From: Stenotrophomonas sp. UBA2629
Lineage (GTDB): Bacteria > Pseudomonadota > Gammaproteobacteria > Xanthomonadales > Xanthomonadaceae
DNA length: 64,000 nucleotides
Direction of reading: 5' to 3'
Assembly (NCBI GenBank): GCA_002359895.1
Contig: DEOB01000010.1
Location: forward strand, 730,251-794,250
The notes under the pieces are model-generated. The model did not search any database. It had not been told where the DNA came from and worked only from the letters and a program-made list of their open reading frames with translations. A program made the translations under genes and the position numbers. Of the stretch, positions 43,833 through 51,942 are shown in pieces. The stretch's first letter is position 1. Each line of letters begins with the position of its first letter.

Positions 43833-44228
43833 ATGAGCGAGATCCCTGGCGACCTCAAATTCCTCAAGTCCCACGAGTGGGCCCGTGCCGAAGGCAATGG
43901 CCGCGTCACCGTTGGTATTTCCGACCATGCCCAAGGCTTGCTGGGCGACCTGGTCTACGTCGAGCTGCCGGCTGTCGGTGACACCGTGCAGGCAGGCAAC
44001 GGCGCTGCCGTGGTCGAATCGGTGAAGGCTGCATCGGACGTCTACAGCCCGGTGTCCGGCACCGTGGTTGAAGTCAACGAAGCAGTGACCGACAAGCCGG
44101 AAACCATCAACGAAGATGCCTACGGCGACGGTTGGTTGTTTGTCGTCGAGCTGTCCGAGCCGGCCCAGTTGAACGACCTGCTCGCGCCGGACGACTACGC
44201 GCAGATGCTGGAAGACGACGAACACTAA
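43833..44228 (+). CDS. gcvH: Glycine cleavage system H protein
   Basis: Lipoyl carrier of the glycine cleavage complex. It has 131 residues starting MSEIPGDLKFLKSHEW behind CGGAGC. The lipoylation site is Lys65 in VESVKAASDVYSP. GISDHAQGLLGDLVYVELP and the acidic C-terminus are typical. Together with gcvT upstream it gives part of the system; gcvP is not in this window. A strong intrinsic terminator follows 20 bp after the stop. Confidence 0.97.
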   Translation: MSEIPGDLKFLKSHEWARAEGNGRVTVGISDHAQGLLGDLVYVELPAVGDTVQAGNGAAVVESVKAASDVYSPVSGTVVEVNEAVTDKPETINEDAYGDGWLFVVELSEPAQLNDLLAPDDYAQMLEDDEH

Positions 44229-44248
44229 GTTCCTCGTGCAGCGGACAA

Positions 44249-44277
44249 CGGCCACCTTCGGGTGGCCGTTTTTTTTT
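44249..44277 (+). terminator. Intrinsic terminator of gcvT-gcvH
   Basis: An 8-bp stem (CGGCCACC with GGTGGCCG), a stable UUCG tetraloop, and a run of nine T. A textbook rho-independent terminator. Confidence 0.95.
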
Positions 44278-44433
44278 GTCCGCCGCCGTACCGGCGCAGG
44301 TCCAGTCCAGATGTGATGCAACCGTCACCGGCGTGTCGTTGAAGTGCGTGCGTTGCAGTTGCCCTGCATGCGCAGGATGTCAGTGTCGTGTGATGAAAAC
44401 AGACGGGCGCGTGGATGCGATAGGAGATGGAAA

Positions 44434-44455
44434 CAGTGCATGAGCTGATGCACTG
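44434..44455. promoter_or_regulatory. Dyad CAGTGCAT-N6-ATGCACTG
   Basis: Perfect 8-base arms with a 6-base spacer. It shares the GTGCA/TGCAC half-sites with the palindrome 123 bp downstream, suggesting a binding site for one dimeric regulator; the spacing differs by 2 bp between the two. Confidence 0.45.
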
Positions 44456-44559
44456 GACGATGGAAGGCCATGCCAAGGCGGCGCGGAGGCACAAAAAATT
44501 CTGCGCAAAATGATCGTCAGACACCGCAATGTATGACCGGCAGATAAAATATTTTCACG

Positions 44560-44575
44560 GTGCAACGCGTTGCAC
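44560..44575. promoter_or_regulatory. 16-bp perfect palindrome GTGCAACGCGTTGCAC
   Basis: An uninterrupted palindrome in A/T-rich noncoding DNA, directly after an AAAATATTTT-like tract. Its form is that of a LacI/GalR- or TetR-type operator. It lies 226 bp upstream of the TTGACA promoter. No regulator gene is adjacent. Confidence 0.5.
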
Positions 44576-44800
44576 TTCCGGTAGGTGGATGGCGTCATTG
44601 GACGGTTGCGGTGGGCGCGCAGCGGCATGCAATACATTTGCTGTAGTGAACGAATAGTGCATTTTCCTCGACGTTTTTTTGCATTCGTGTTTTTGTTGAG
44701 CGCTTCAACGCAGCAGTAGTGGCCGTCTGTAGCCGGCGGCGACCGGGGCGGTGGCAGGTAGCGACCTGACAGCTTCTTGAAAAAAAAAGTCGAAAGAGTG

Positions 44801-44829
44801 TTGACAGTAAAAAAAACCGTGATTAGGTT
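44801..44829 (+). promoter_or_regulatory. Consensus promoter upstream of the H1-like gene
   Basis: A perfect -35 TTGACA (44801-44806), a 17-bp A-rich spacer and TAGGTT (44824-44829) as -10. An A-tract just upstream could act as an UP element. Transcription would begin near 44836, leaving about 280 nt before the H1-like start codon. Confidence 0.6.
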
Positions 44830-44835
44830 TCGCCC

Positions 44836-45060
44836 AGCAGACCTTTCCTGCGGAAGCGAGTGAGCCGAATCAACATTCAGACGCGAAGCACAACTTGGAC
44901 GTCCGCCAGGATCTCTTCAATGGTGGAGCAGGACTCGCTTCCTTCCGCGAAACACACCCCCGAATCAAACATGGCACCCGCAGCGGGAACCGATGCGGGT
45001 GTTTCTGTATCCGTCACGATGCGCTAGACGCGTCGTCGGTCCTCCGCGGTCCGCCGCGGA
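44836..45060 (+). ncRNA. Structured leader or candidate small RNA
   Basis: Downstream of the promoter, three foldable elements occur in order. The first is a long-range 10-bp pairing (44852-44861 with 44933-44942). The second is an 8-bp stem CACCCGCA/TGCGGGTG (44975-44982 with 44994-45001) followed by TTTCTGTAT. The third is a perfect 7-bp hairpin TCCGCGG/CCGCGGA (45043-45060) followed by TTTGCTT. The last two resemble weak terminators. The element could be an independent sRNA ending near 45005 or an attenuated leader of the H1-like gene. The plus strand has six GGA triplets in this stretch, which is only modestly more than expected. Confidence 0.35.
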
Positions 45061-45113
45061 TTTGCTTCAACTGGGCATTTCAATTCCATAGATCACTGAC
45101 GAGGAACCATTCC

Positions 45114-45635
45114 ATGGCCACGAAAAAAGCTGCTAAAAAGCCGGCCGCCAAAAAGGCGGTAAAGAAAGTTGCCAAGAAAGCTGCTGTGAAGAAGGTCGCC
45201 AAGAAGGCAACCGCCAAGAAGGCAGTGAAGAAGGTCGCCAAGAAGGCTGCCGTGAAGAAGGTCGCCAAGAAGGCAACCGCCAAGAAGGCAGTGAAAAAGG
45301 TAGCCAAGAAGGCTGCTGCCAAGAAGACCGTCAAAAAGGCTGCGGCCAAGAAGACCGTCAAGAAGGCCGCTAAAAAGGCAGTGAAGAAGACCGTCAAAAA
45401 GGCAGCTGCCAAGAAGACCGTCAAGAAGGCTGCCAAGAAAGTAGCCAAGAAGACCGTCAAGAAGGCTGCTGCCAAGAAGGCCGTCAAGAAGGTTGCCGCG
45501 AAGAAGCCGGCTGCCAAGAAGCCGGCTGCCAAGAAGGTCGCTGCCAAGAAGGTCGCTGCGAAGAAGAAGCCGGTCGCACGTAAGAAGAAGGCTGCTGCAG
45601 TTGTGCTGCCGGAAGCCGTGACGCCGCTGCTCTGA
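45114..45635 (+). CDS. Histone H1-like Lys/Ala-rich DNA-binding protein
   Basis: A 173-residue protein made almost wholly of Lys, Ala, Val and Thr in KKAxKK/AAKKxVKK repeats, ending in a hydrophobic tail (VVLPEAVTPLL). It resembles the C-terminal domain of eukaryotic histone H1, the chlamydial Hc2 and the repeat part of AlgP. Such proteins bind DNA (or RNA) nonspecifically and compact the nucleoid. A GAGGAA site precedes the ATG. Two consecutive 66-bp units (45168-45233, 45234-45299) encode the same 22 residues, evidence of recent internal duplication. Repeat number may vary among strains. A strong terminator follows. Confidence 0.88.
   Translation: MATKKAAKKPAAKKAVKKVAKKAAVKKVAKKATAKKAVKKVAKKAAVKKVAKKATAKKAVKKVAKKAAAKKTVKKAAAKKTVKKAAKKAVKKTVKKAAAKKTVKKAAKKVAKKTVKKAAAKKAVKKVAAKKPAAKKPAAKKVAAKKVAAKKKPVARKKKAAAVVLPEAVTPLL
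45168..45299 (+). repeat. Two 66-bp tandem repeats in the H1-like gene
   Basis: Each unit encodes VAKKAAVKKVAKKATAKKAV plus KK; the copies differ at a few third positions only. Further imperfect KKAAAKKTV units follow downstream. Confidence 0.85.
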
Positions 45636-45658
45636 TACAGCTCCAATAGCACCATCTG

Positions 45659-45699
45659 AAACTCCTTTCCCGACTGCCCAGCGGGGAGGGAGTTTTTTT
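45659..45699 (+). terminator. Intrinsic terminator of the H1-like gene
   Basis: A stem of about 13 bp (AAACTCCTTTCCC with GGGAGGGAGTTT-type partner, two G-U pairs), a loop of about 12 bases, and a run of seven T that partly takes part in the stem. Confidence 0.85.
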
Positions 45700-45701
45700 A
45701 T

Positions 45702-46006
45702 GCGGGGACGATGCCACCGGTGGATGTTTCGCGCCCGGCTGACCAGGTCCGACCGCCGCAGATGGATCATGCGTGTCCCACCAATCCACTATCGGGGACG
45801 CGCCGCATGCGCGTGGTACGTGACAGATATTGGTCGCGAGCTGTGTCCGTCCATCAGCGGCCCCGCAGTGCGCTGGGTCACACGACTACGGCCGACACCG
45901 CTGGCTGCTTCCCGTTGTGGGTGCCCGTCAGTTGTGGGTTTTCAACAACCAGCGGCGACGTCGGCGTTGCCTTTCTGAAGCCGCAGCAGGCATGCGGCCA
46001 GCGGAT
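45702..46006. other. Gene-free spacer
   Basis: About 305 bp between two terminators. I see no ribosome site with a plausible frame, no tRNA-like fold and no notable dyad. A GTTGTGGGT word occurs twice (45914 and 45931). Nothing supportable to annotate. Confidence 0.5.
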
Positions 46007-46030
46007 AAAAAAAGGCGGCCAATGGCCGCC
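46007..46030 (-). terminator. Intrinsic terminator of the serine hydrolase gene
   Basis: On the minus strand, GGCGGCC-ATT-GGCCGCC is followed by seven T, about 30 bp after the stop codon. Canonical form. Confidence 0.92.
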
Positions 46031-46059
46031 CTTGTACTGTGCTGTTTACCTGCGGCCGG

Positions 46060-47472
46060 TCAGCGTGGCGAGGCCACGGCGCGGTCGGACGATGCACCTT
46101 TCTTGCCGCCGCGTGCCGGTGCGGCATCTTCGGCCATCAGGTTGTCGCTGCCGAAATCGGTGTCCACATCCAGCCAGCGCTGGGTGGGCAGGCCGATGGC
46201 GCGGTCAAGAATGGTCGGCATCAGGCCCGAGGGCAGGCTGCTCTCGCCATTCCACATCACCGCGATGCCGAGGTCACGTTCGGGCAGCAGCGCGACCAGC
46301 CCGCGATAGCCCTGCACGGCGCCGGCATGGAACACCACCGGATGACCGGAGTAATCAAACACGCGCCAGCCCAAGGCGTACCCGGCCGAGTCCAAACGTT
46401 GATGACGCCAACCCGAGCGCATTTCGCCCGGCGTGCTGACCAGCGGCGCGTGCAGCGTTGCCAGCAGCGGTGCCGGCAATACATCGGGGCGGTGGCCGGT
46501 ATGGGCAAGCAGCCACTGCGCCATGTCGCTGGCGCTGGCGTTGACGCCGGCAGCGGGTGCGACGCGGTAATAGGTAGGCTTGGGCGTCAGCGACACCCAG
46601 CCATTGCGGCTGCGCACATGCGGGCGCGCCCAGCGCGAGCTGGCCTGGATGCCAGCCAAGCCAAGGCTGGCATCGTTCATGCCCAGCGGCTTGAGCAGGC
46701 GTTTTTCCACAGCCTGCTCGTAGAAGTTGCCGGAGGCGGCAAACACCACGTCACCGATCAGGCTGAAGGCAACGTTCTGATAGGCGTAGCAATCACCAGG
46801 CGCGCACTTGAGCGGCGCGTTGGCCAGCTTCTGTGTGAGCGTGTAGTAGTCGGCATTGGCTTCGACATCGCGGTCGTAGGCGTTATAGGGCAATCCCACG
46901 CGATGGCTGAGCACATCGGCGACAGTGAGCTGGCGGGTTGCTTCCGGCGAGGCCAGGTGGAAGCCCGGTACATAGTCGGTGACTTTACTGTCCCAGCGCA
47001 GCGTGCCGTCGTTGACCAGCAGGCCCGCCATGGTGCCGGCGAACGCCTTGGACAGCGATGCCAGGCGGAACACGGTGTGGGCATCAACCGGCTGCGGGTT
47101 GCTGATGTCGGTGACGCCGTAACCACGCGCCGACAGAACGCGGCCGTTCTGGACGATGGCCATTGCCATGCCCGGCACGCGGTTGCCGTAGGTCAGCTGT
47201 TCGGCCAGCGCCTCGATGGCGGCGACATTGAATTCGGCAGGCAGCGGTTGCACCTGGTCCGGACGCAGTGCGGCCCGGTACGCCATCGGTTGCGTGGGCG
47301 ACTGCGCGGGTGCGTTTTCCAGATTTACCGGAAGTGCGGTGGCCGCGGTGGTGGCCGGCAGGCTCACCTGGGTGGGCGTCTGTGCAGTCGATGACAATGC
47401 AAAGGAGATCAATACCCCCAGCAATCCCAATGCCACCGGGCGTATCCGCCGGCGTCTGCTGTTGTCTTTCAT
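46060..47472 (-). CDS. Serine hydrolase of the beta-lactamase class C/CubicO family
   Basis: A 470-residue exported protein starting MKDNSRRRRIRPVALGLLG, with a signal peptide or anchor of about 30 residues. The active-site Ser139 and Lys142 lie in SLSK (FRLASLSKAF). Tyr231-Gln-Asn233 is the YxN motif, and HAGAVQGYRG probably replaces KTG. This pattern belongs to the esterase/D-peptidase-like members (EstB, Pbp4*, CubicO) rather than to true AmpC enzymes. A C-terminal extension of about 90 residues includes a basic tail (RGGKKGASSDRA). Substrate unknown; periplasmic. It is divergent from lemA. An in-frame ATG further upstream would overlap the lemA coding region. Confidence 0.85.
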   Translation of the reverse strand: MKDNSRRRRIRPVALGLLGVLISFALSSTAQTPTQVSLPATTAATALPVNLENAPAQSPTQPMAYRAALRPDQVQPLPAEFNVAAIEALAEQLTYGNRVPGMAMAIVQNGRVLSARGYGVTDISNPQPVDAHTVFRLASLSKAFAGTMAGLLVNDGTLRWDSKVTDYVPGFHLASPEATRQLTVADVLSHRVGLPYNAYDRDVEANADYYTLTQKLANAPLKCAPGDCYAYQNVAFSLIGDVVFAASGNFYEQAVEKRLLKPLGMNDASLGLAGIQASSRWARPHVRSRNGWVSLTPKPTYYRVAPAAGVNASASDMAQWLLAHTGHRPDVLPAPLLATLHAPLVSTPGEMRSGWRHQRLDSAGYALGWRVFDYSGHPVVFHAGAVQGYRGLVALLPERDLGIAVMWNGESSLPSGLMPTILDRAIGLPTQRWLDVDTDFGSDNLMAEDAAPARGGKKGASSDRAVASPR

Positions 47473-47551
47473 CGTGATCGGTGCCTGTAAGCTACTGCTG
47501 GCAACGATTCTAGCGCCGCTTTTTACCATTGCACAAACGGGGAGAGGATGA

Positions 47552-48157
47552 ATGGGCATCACTTTGATATTTCTTGTTTTTCTTGTGGTGGTTATCGCAG
47601 TTATCGGCGTGGGGGTCGGCATTTATAACGGGCTGGTGCGCTCCCGCAACGGGTACAAGAATGCATTTGCCCAGATTGACGTGCAGTTGCAGCGCCGTTT
47701 TGACCTGATCCCCAACCTGGTGGAAATCGCCAAGGCCTATATGGGCCACGAGCGCGAGACGCTGGAAGCCGTGATTGCCGCGCGCAGCGCTGCGCAGTCC
47801 GGCTTGGCCGCTGCCAAGGCCGACCCCGGTGACGCGGCGGCAATGGCGCAGCTGGCCGCTTCGCAAGGCCAGTTGAACGGTGTGCTGGGGCGGCTGATGG
47901 CGGTGGCCGAGGCCTACCCGGATCTGAAAGCCAACCAGAACATGATGCAGCTGAGCGAAGAACTGGCCAGCACCGAGAACCGCGTGGCGTTTGCACGACA
48001 GGCCTACAACGATGCGGTGATGGGCTACAACAACCGCCGCGAGACATTCCCGGCCAATGTGTTTGCCGGCATGTTCAATTTCACCACCGCCGCGCTGCTG
48101 GATATTCCGCTGGAAAAGCGCGAGCAGGTGCGCGAGGCACCGCGCGTCCAGTTCTGA
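47552..48157 (+). CDS. lemA: LemA family protein
   Basis: A 201-residue protein with one N-terminal transmembrane helix (about residues 3-25) and a cytoplasmic or periplasmic helical bundle. Family motifs include IYNGLVRSRNGYKNAFAQID, QRRFDLIPNLVE, AYPDLKANQNM and LASTENRVAFARQAYNDAV. It is preceded by GGGGAGAGG. A neighbouring M48 metalloprotease gene follows after 73 bp, the usual LemA partner. The biochemical function of LemA proteins is not settled; involvement in envelope proteostasis is inferred from the partner. Confidence 0.93.
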   Translation: MGITLIFLVFLVVVIAVIGVGVGIYNGLVRSRNGYKNAFAQIDVQLQRRFDLIPNLVEIAKAYMGHERETLEAVIAARSAAQSGLAAAKADPGDAAAMAQLAASQGQLNGVLGRLMAVAEAYPDLKANQNMMQLSEELASTENRVAFARQAYNDAVMGYNNRRETFPANVFAGMFNFTTAALLDIPLEKREQVREAPRVQF

Positions 48158-48230
48158 GCCGCGTTGGGTGAGTGCCGCAGCCGGGCACGCCGTGTAGCGC
48201 GGGGCTGTTGCGGAGTCGCAGGGGGAAGGG

Positions 48231-50162
48231 ATGAATTTTTTTGAACACCAGGCGCAGGCGCGGCGCACGTCAACGCGTTTGTTGCTGTTGTTTGCAGCGG
48301 CGGTGATCGCGATTGTCGGTGTGGTTGATCTGGTGCTGCTGGTCACCGGCGCCAGCGCACAGGCCATGCTGGGTTGGAGCGTGATTACGCTGGCGGTGAT
48401 CGGATGTGCTTCGTTGTACCGCATCGCCAGCCTGCGCGGCGGCGGCGAAGTGGTAGCCGTGCAGATGGGCGGCACCGAGGTGCCCGCCAGCAGTACCGAC
48501 CCCGCGCTGCGGCGGCTGCGCAACGTGGTGGAAGAAATTGCCATCGCCTCCGGCGTGCCGATGCCGCGTCTGTATGTGCTGGAGCAGGAGCCGGGCATCA
48601 ATGCATTCGCGGCGGGTTACTCACCGGCCGACGCCGCCATCGCGGTCACGCGCGGCGCCCTGCAGCGGCTCAACCGGGACGAGCTGCAGGGCGTCATCGC
48701 CCACGAGTTCAGCCACATTCTCAATGGCGACATGCGGTTGAACATCCGCCTGATGGGCGTGCTGTTCGGCATTTTGATGATCAGTGTGATCGGCAAGCGC
48801 GTGCTGCTGCACATGGGGCCGGGTACGCGGGGGCGTGGTGGCCGCATGCTGGGGCCGCTGCTGGGCGTGTTGTTGATGGGGGTAGTGGCCATTGCCATCG
48901 GCAGCATCGGCGTGTTTTTTGGCCGGCTGATCAAGGCGGCGGTGTCGCGTCAACGCGAAATTCTGGCCGATGCCTCGGCGGTGCAGTTCACCCGGCAGAC
49001 GCAGGGGTTGGCTGGCGCGTTGAAGAAGATCGGCGGCCTGCAGGACGGCTCACACCTGGGCAACCGTGCCGGCGCCGAAGAAGTGAGCCACATGTTGTTT
49101 GGCGAAGGCCTTGGGTTTTCGCGTTGGTTTGCCACGCACCCGCCCTTGCTTGAACGCATCCAGCGGCTGCAGCCTTCGTTCCGTGCCGGGCAGTTGCAGG
49201 CGCTGCGTGACAAATGGCAGGTCGCGCCGCCCGACGGTCTGGCCGAAGACAGCGCGCTGGGCTTTGCCGCGCATTACGCCCCCAGTGTGGATGGGGTACT
49301 GCCGCCCGCGTTGTCCGGTGCGCCGTACCGGGTGCGGGTGGACCCTGCGCAGGTGGCAGCGCAGGTGGCCACGCCGGCGGATGATGATTTTCAGCAGGCG
49401 GTGCGCTTGGCCGGAAATCTTCCAGATGCGCTGCGCGAACTGGCGCGTGATCGTGAGGCCGCGCCAGCGTTGCTGCTGGCGTTGTTGCTGGATTCTGATG
49501 CGCAGGTAGCTGCGCGGCAACGCGAGGCCGTACAGGCGCAGCTGGGGGCGTCACAGGCGCAACGCATGCAGGAGTTGGCCACCGGGCCGTTGCGTGACCT
49601 GCACGCGGCGCTACGGTTGCCGGTGGCGAGCTTGGCGTTCCCGACGTTGCGTAGCTTGCCGCGACCGCAGTTGCAGGCGTTCGTGCAATGCATCGATGCA
49701 CTCACGCATGCCGATGGGCGTATATCGCTGTTTGAATACTGTCTGTCGCGGTTGTTGCGGGTGCAGGTGCAGGCGGCGCTGGAGCCGTCCAAGCATCTGC
49801 ATTTTGGTCGGCGCAAGGTGGTGAACGTGCGCCAGGAGTTCACCACGTTGCTGGCGGTGGTGGCGCGTGCGGGTAATCCGGGTGACGAGGCAGGCGCGCG
49901 TCGCGCCTATCTGGCCGGGCTGCAGCGCATCCTGCCGCAGGATCACCTGCCGTATGCGCCGCCGGCCAGCGGAGTGCTGGCATTGGACGCGGTGTGGGCG
50001 CCGTTGGATGCACTGGACCCGTTGGCCAAGCAGTTGCTGGTGGAATCCGTCACCGCCACCGTCAGCCACAACCAACGCGTCAACGTGGCCGAGGCCGAGC
50101 TGCTGCGCACCCTCTGCGCGACATTGCATTGCCCGTTACCGGCGTTGCTGCAGGTAGGTTGA
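48231..50162 (+). CDS. M48-family membrane metalloprotease with long C-terminal extension
   Basis: A 643-residue protein. Helices at about residues 18-40 and 45-62 precede the M48 core, with the zinc site His158-Glu-Phe-Ser-His162 (IAHEFSHILNGDMRLN). Two more helices follow (MGVLFGILMISVIG, LLGVLLMGVVAIAIG). The third ligand Glu is probably in REILADASAVQF. This resembles HtpX, but HtpX has about 290 residues. Here about 300 extra residues follow after TRQTQGLAGALKKIG and WFATHPPLLERI, rich in Ala/Leu/Gln helices (RELARDREAAPALLLALLLD). The extension is unrecognised. It is co-oriented with lemA, and a GGGAAGGG site abuts the ATG. Confidence 0.9.
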   Translation: MNFFEHQAQARRTSTRLLLLFAAAVIAIVGVVDLVLLVTGASAQAMLGWSVITLAVIGCASLYRIASLRGGGEVVAVQMGGTEVPASSTDPALRRLRNVVEEIAIASGVPMPRLYVLEQEPGINAFAAGYSPADAAIAVTRGALQRLNRDELQGVIAHEFSHILNGDMRLNIRLMGVLFGILMISVIGKRVLLHMGPGTRGRGGRMLGPLLGVLLMGVVAIAIGSIGVFFGRLIKAAVSRQREILADASAVQFTRQTQGLAGALKKIGGLQDGSHLGNRAGAEEVSHMLFGEGLGFSRWFATHPPLLERIQRLQPSFRAGQLQALRDKWQVAPPDGLAEDSALGFAAHYAPSVDGVLPPALSGAPYRVRVDPAQVAAQVATPADDDFQQAVRLAGNLPDALRELARDREAAPALLLALLLDSDAQVAARQREAVQAQLGASQAQRMQELATGPLRDLHAALRLPVASLAFPTLRSLPRPQLQAFVQCIDALTHADGRISLFEYCLSRLLRVQVQAALEPSKHLHFGRRKVVNVRQEFTTLLAVVARAGNPGDEAGARRAYLAGLQRILPQDHLPYAPPASGVLALDAVWAPLDALDPLAKQLLVESVTATVSHNQRVNVAEAELLRTLCATLHCPLPALLQVG

Positions 50163-50192
50163 GTGAGTTTTCGGCGCGCGACGGTATCGCGT

Positions 50193-51779
50193 TCATGCAT
50201 CCAGAATCAGGCTGGCCGCGCGCTCGGCAATCATGATGGTGGGGGCGTTGGTGTTGCCACTGAGCAGGCTGGGCATCACCGAGGCATCCACCACACGCAG
50301 GCCGTCGATACCGCGCACGCGTAGTTGCGGATCGACCACCGAGTCATCATCGCTGCCCATGCGGCAGGTGCCGATCGGGTGATAGATGGTTTCGGCCTTG
50401 GCACGAATGAAGGCTTCCAGGCCGGCGTCGTCCAGATCCTCGCGTTCGGGGTACAGCGGCGCTTTGCGCCACGGCGCGAATGCCGCCTGCTGCAGGATGT
50501 CGCGGCTCAGGCGTGCGGCTTCGATCATCATCTTCATGTCGAAACCTTCGGCATCGCTCAGGTAATTGGCATGGATGCGTGCCGGCGCGCGCGGGTCGTT
50601 GCTGGCCAAAGCGATGTGGCCACGGCTGCGCGGATGCAGGTAGCAGGCGTGCAGGGTGTAGCCGTCGCCGGGCAGGCGGTTGCGGCCGTGGTTGTCGAGC
50701 ATGGCCGGGACAAAGTGGAGCTGGATGTCGGCGCGTTCGTCCGGCGCGAAGCGCGAGCGCACGAAACCGCCGGCTTCGGCCACGTTGCTGGTGCCGGCGC
50801 CACGACGGCCGCGCAGGAAATAGTCGACGCCGATCTTCAATTCGCTGAGGCGGTCGTAGCTGACGCCGGGCACGGTGCGGTAGAGCGTGCAGATGTCCAG
50901 ATGGTCCTGCAGATTGGCGCCGACGCCGGGCTGGTCGAGCCGCACGTCGATGCCATGCCCACGCAGCTGCGCGGCCGGACCGATGCCCGAGAGCATCAAC
51001 AGCTGCGGTGAATTGATGGCCCCGGCGCTGAGCAGTACCTCGCGCGTCACGTGCAGCCGCTGCCGTTGGCCGCCGGTGCGCAGCACCAGGCCGGTGGCAC
51101 GACCATTGTCGATCTGCACGCTTTCGACCTGCGCACCGGTAAGCACCTGCAGATTTGGGCGGCGTCGTACCGGCGCCAGATAGGCTGCGGCCGAGGAACA
51201 ACGCGCACCGTTCTTCTGGGTGACCTGGTACAGGCCGATGCCCTCATGCTGGGGGCCATTGAAATCGCTGTTGAACGCGTGACCGGCCTGTTGTCCGGCC
51301 TCGATGAAGGTACGGCTGAGCGGATTGACGTGGCGCAAGTCGGCCACCTGCAACGGTCCCTCGCTGCCATGCAGCGCATCGGCACCGCGCGCATTGGCTT
51401 CGCTGTGGCGGAACCAGGGCAGCACGCTGTCCCAGTCCCAGCCATCGGCACCGGCCTGCGCCCAACGGTTGTAGTCACCGGGTACGCCGCGCACGTAGCA
51501 CATGGCGTTGATCGAGCTGGAGCCGCCGAGCACCTTGCCGCGCGGCCACCACAGGCGGCGGTTGCCCAATGCCGGCTCCGGCTCGGTGTCGTAGCTCCAG
51601 TTGAGCTGCCGGCTGTTGACCAGGTGGGCCAGACCGGCCGGCATATGGATGAAGGGGTGCCAGTCACGCGGGCCGGCTTCTATCAGCAATACCCGCAGCT
51701 GCGGGTCGGCACTGAGCCGGTTGGCCAGAACGCAGCCGGCCGAGCCTGCGCCCACGATGATGTAGTCGAATTCCTTCAC
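50193..51779 (-). CDS. GMC-family FAD-dependent oxidoreductase (choline/alcohol dehydrogenase-like)
   Basis: A 528-residue flavoprotein. The N-terminal dinucleotide-binding motif is FDYIIVGAGSAGCVLANRL with the ribose Glu in LIEAGP. GMC signature 1 is in GKVLGGSSSINAMCYVRG and signature 2 in GAINSPQLLMLSGIGP. The catalytic-side HPIGTCRMG lies near the C-terminus, and the end is NTNAPTIMIAERAASLI. The start is GTG at 51779: AAAGGAG lies 6 bases before it, while upstream in-frame ATGs have no site. The substrate could be choline, a polyethylene-glycol-type or another primary alcohol; no betaine genes flank it, so BetA is not claimed. Confidence 0.88.
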   Translation of the reverse strand: MKEFDYIIVGAGSAGCVLANRLSADPQLRVLLIEAGPRDWHPFIHMPAGLAHLVNSRQLNWSYDTEPEPALGNRRLWWPRGKVLGGSSSINAMCYVRGVPGDYNRWAQAGADGWDWDSVLPWFRHSEANARGADALHGSEGPLQVADLRHVNPLSRTFIEAGQQAGHAFNSDFNGPQHEGIGLYQVTQKNGARCSSAAAYLAPVRRRPNLQVLTGAQVESVQIDNGRATGLVLRTGGQRQRLHVTREVLLSAGAINSPQLLMLSGIGPAAQLRGHGIDVRLDQPGVGANLQDHLDICTLYRTVPGVSYDRLSELKIGVDYFLRGRRGAGTSNVAEAGGFVRSRFAPDERADIQLHFVPAMLDNHGRNRLPGDGYTLHACYLHPRSRGHIALASNDPRAPARIHANYLSDAEGFDMKMMIEAARLSRDILQQAAFAPWRKAPLYPEREDLDDAGLEAFIRAKAETIYHPIGTCRMGSDDDSVVDPQLRVRGIDGLRVVDASVMPSLLSGNTNAPTIMIAERAASLILDA

Positions 51780-51942
51780 GACATCTCCTTTCAATGATCT
51801 GCAGGATAGAACGGGTTGTTGTTGCCTGACATCCACGTGCGCACTGGCGATGTTGCGGTGCATTAGATAACTTACGCGCTTCGCAGCCCCCCGGAGTTCC
51901 CATGTCGCCGTCCTGTCGTCACCCGCTTGCACGGGGTGCTGC

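Larger units (their letters stand above)
44279..44800. other. Gene-free, relatively A/T-rich upstream region
   Basis: I see no convincing coding sequence here: open frames are short and without ribosome sites. The stretch holds two GTGCA...TGCAC dyads (listed separately), a third GTGCA half-site near 44657, a small GTTGA-N5-TCAAC dyad (44695-44709) and several A/T tracts. It looks like a regulatory region for the promoter at 44801. Confidence 0.6.

Noticed and set aside
44380..44637. Minus-strand 85-codon frame in the noncoding region after gcvH
   Set aside because: No ribosome site, no recognisable protein features, and it crosses the palindromes.
45114..45635. Repeated DNA in the H1-like gene considered as a CRISPR array
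   Set aside because: The repeats are in-frame codon repeats (Lys/Ala), without unique spacers of constant length, and lie inside a gene with a ribosome site and terminator.
45711..46439. Plus-strand frame running from the gene-free spacer into the hydrolase gene
   Set aside because: Arg/Pro-rich, no start signal, and it overlaps a terminator and the 3' half of the convincingly coding minus-strand hydrolase.
46060..47472. Serine hydrolase considered as an AmpC-type beta-lactamase resistance gene
   Set aside because: SxxK and YxN are present but the third motif is not KTG. Length and C-terminal extension fit CubicO/EstB-type hydrolases better; resistance cannot be claimed.
50193..51779. GMC oxidoreductase considered as choline dehydrogenase BetA
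   Set aside because: No betB, betI or betT genes nearby, and the family covers many alcohols; the specific name is not supported.
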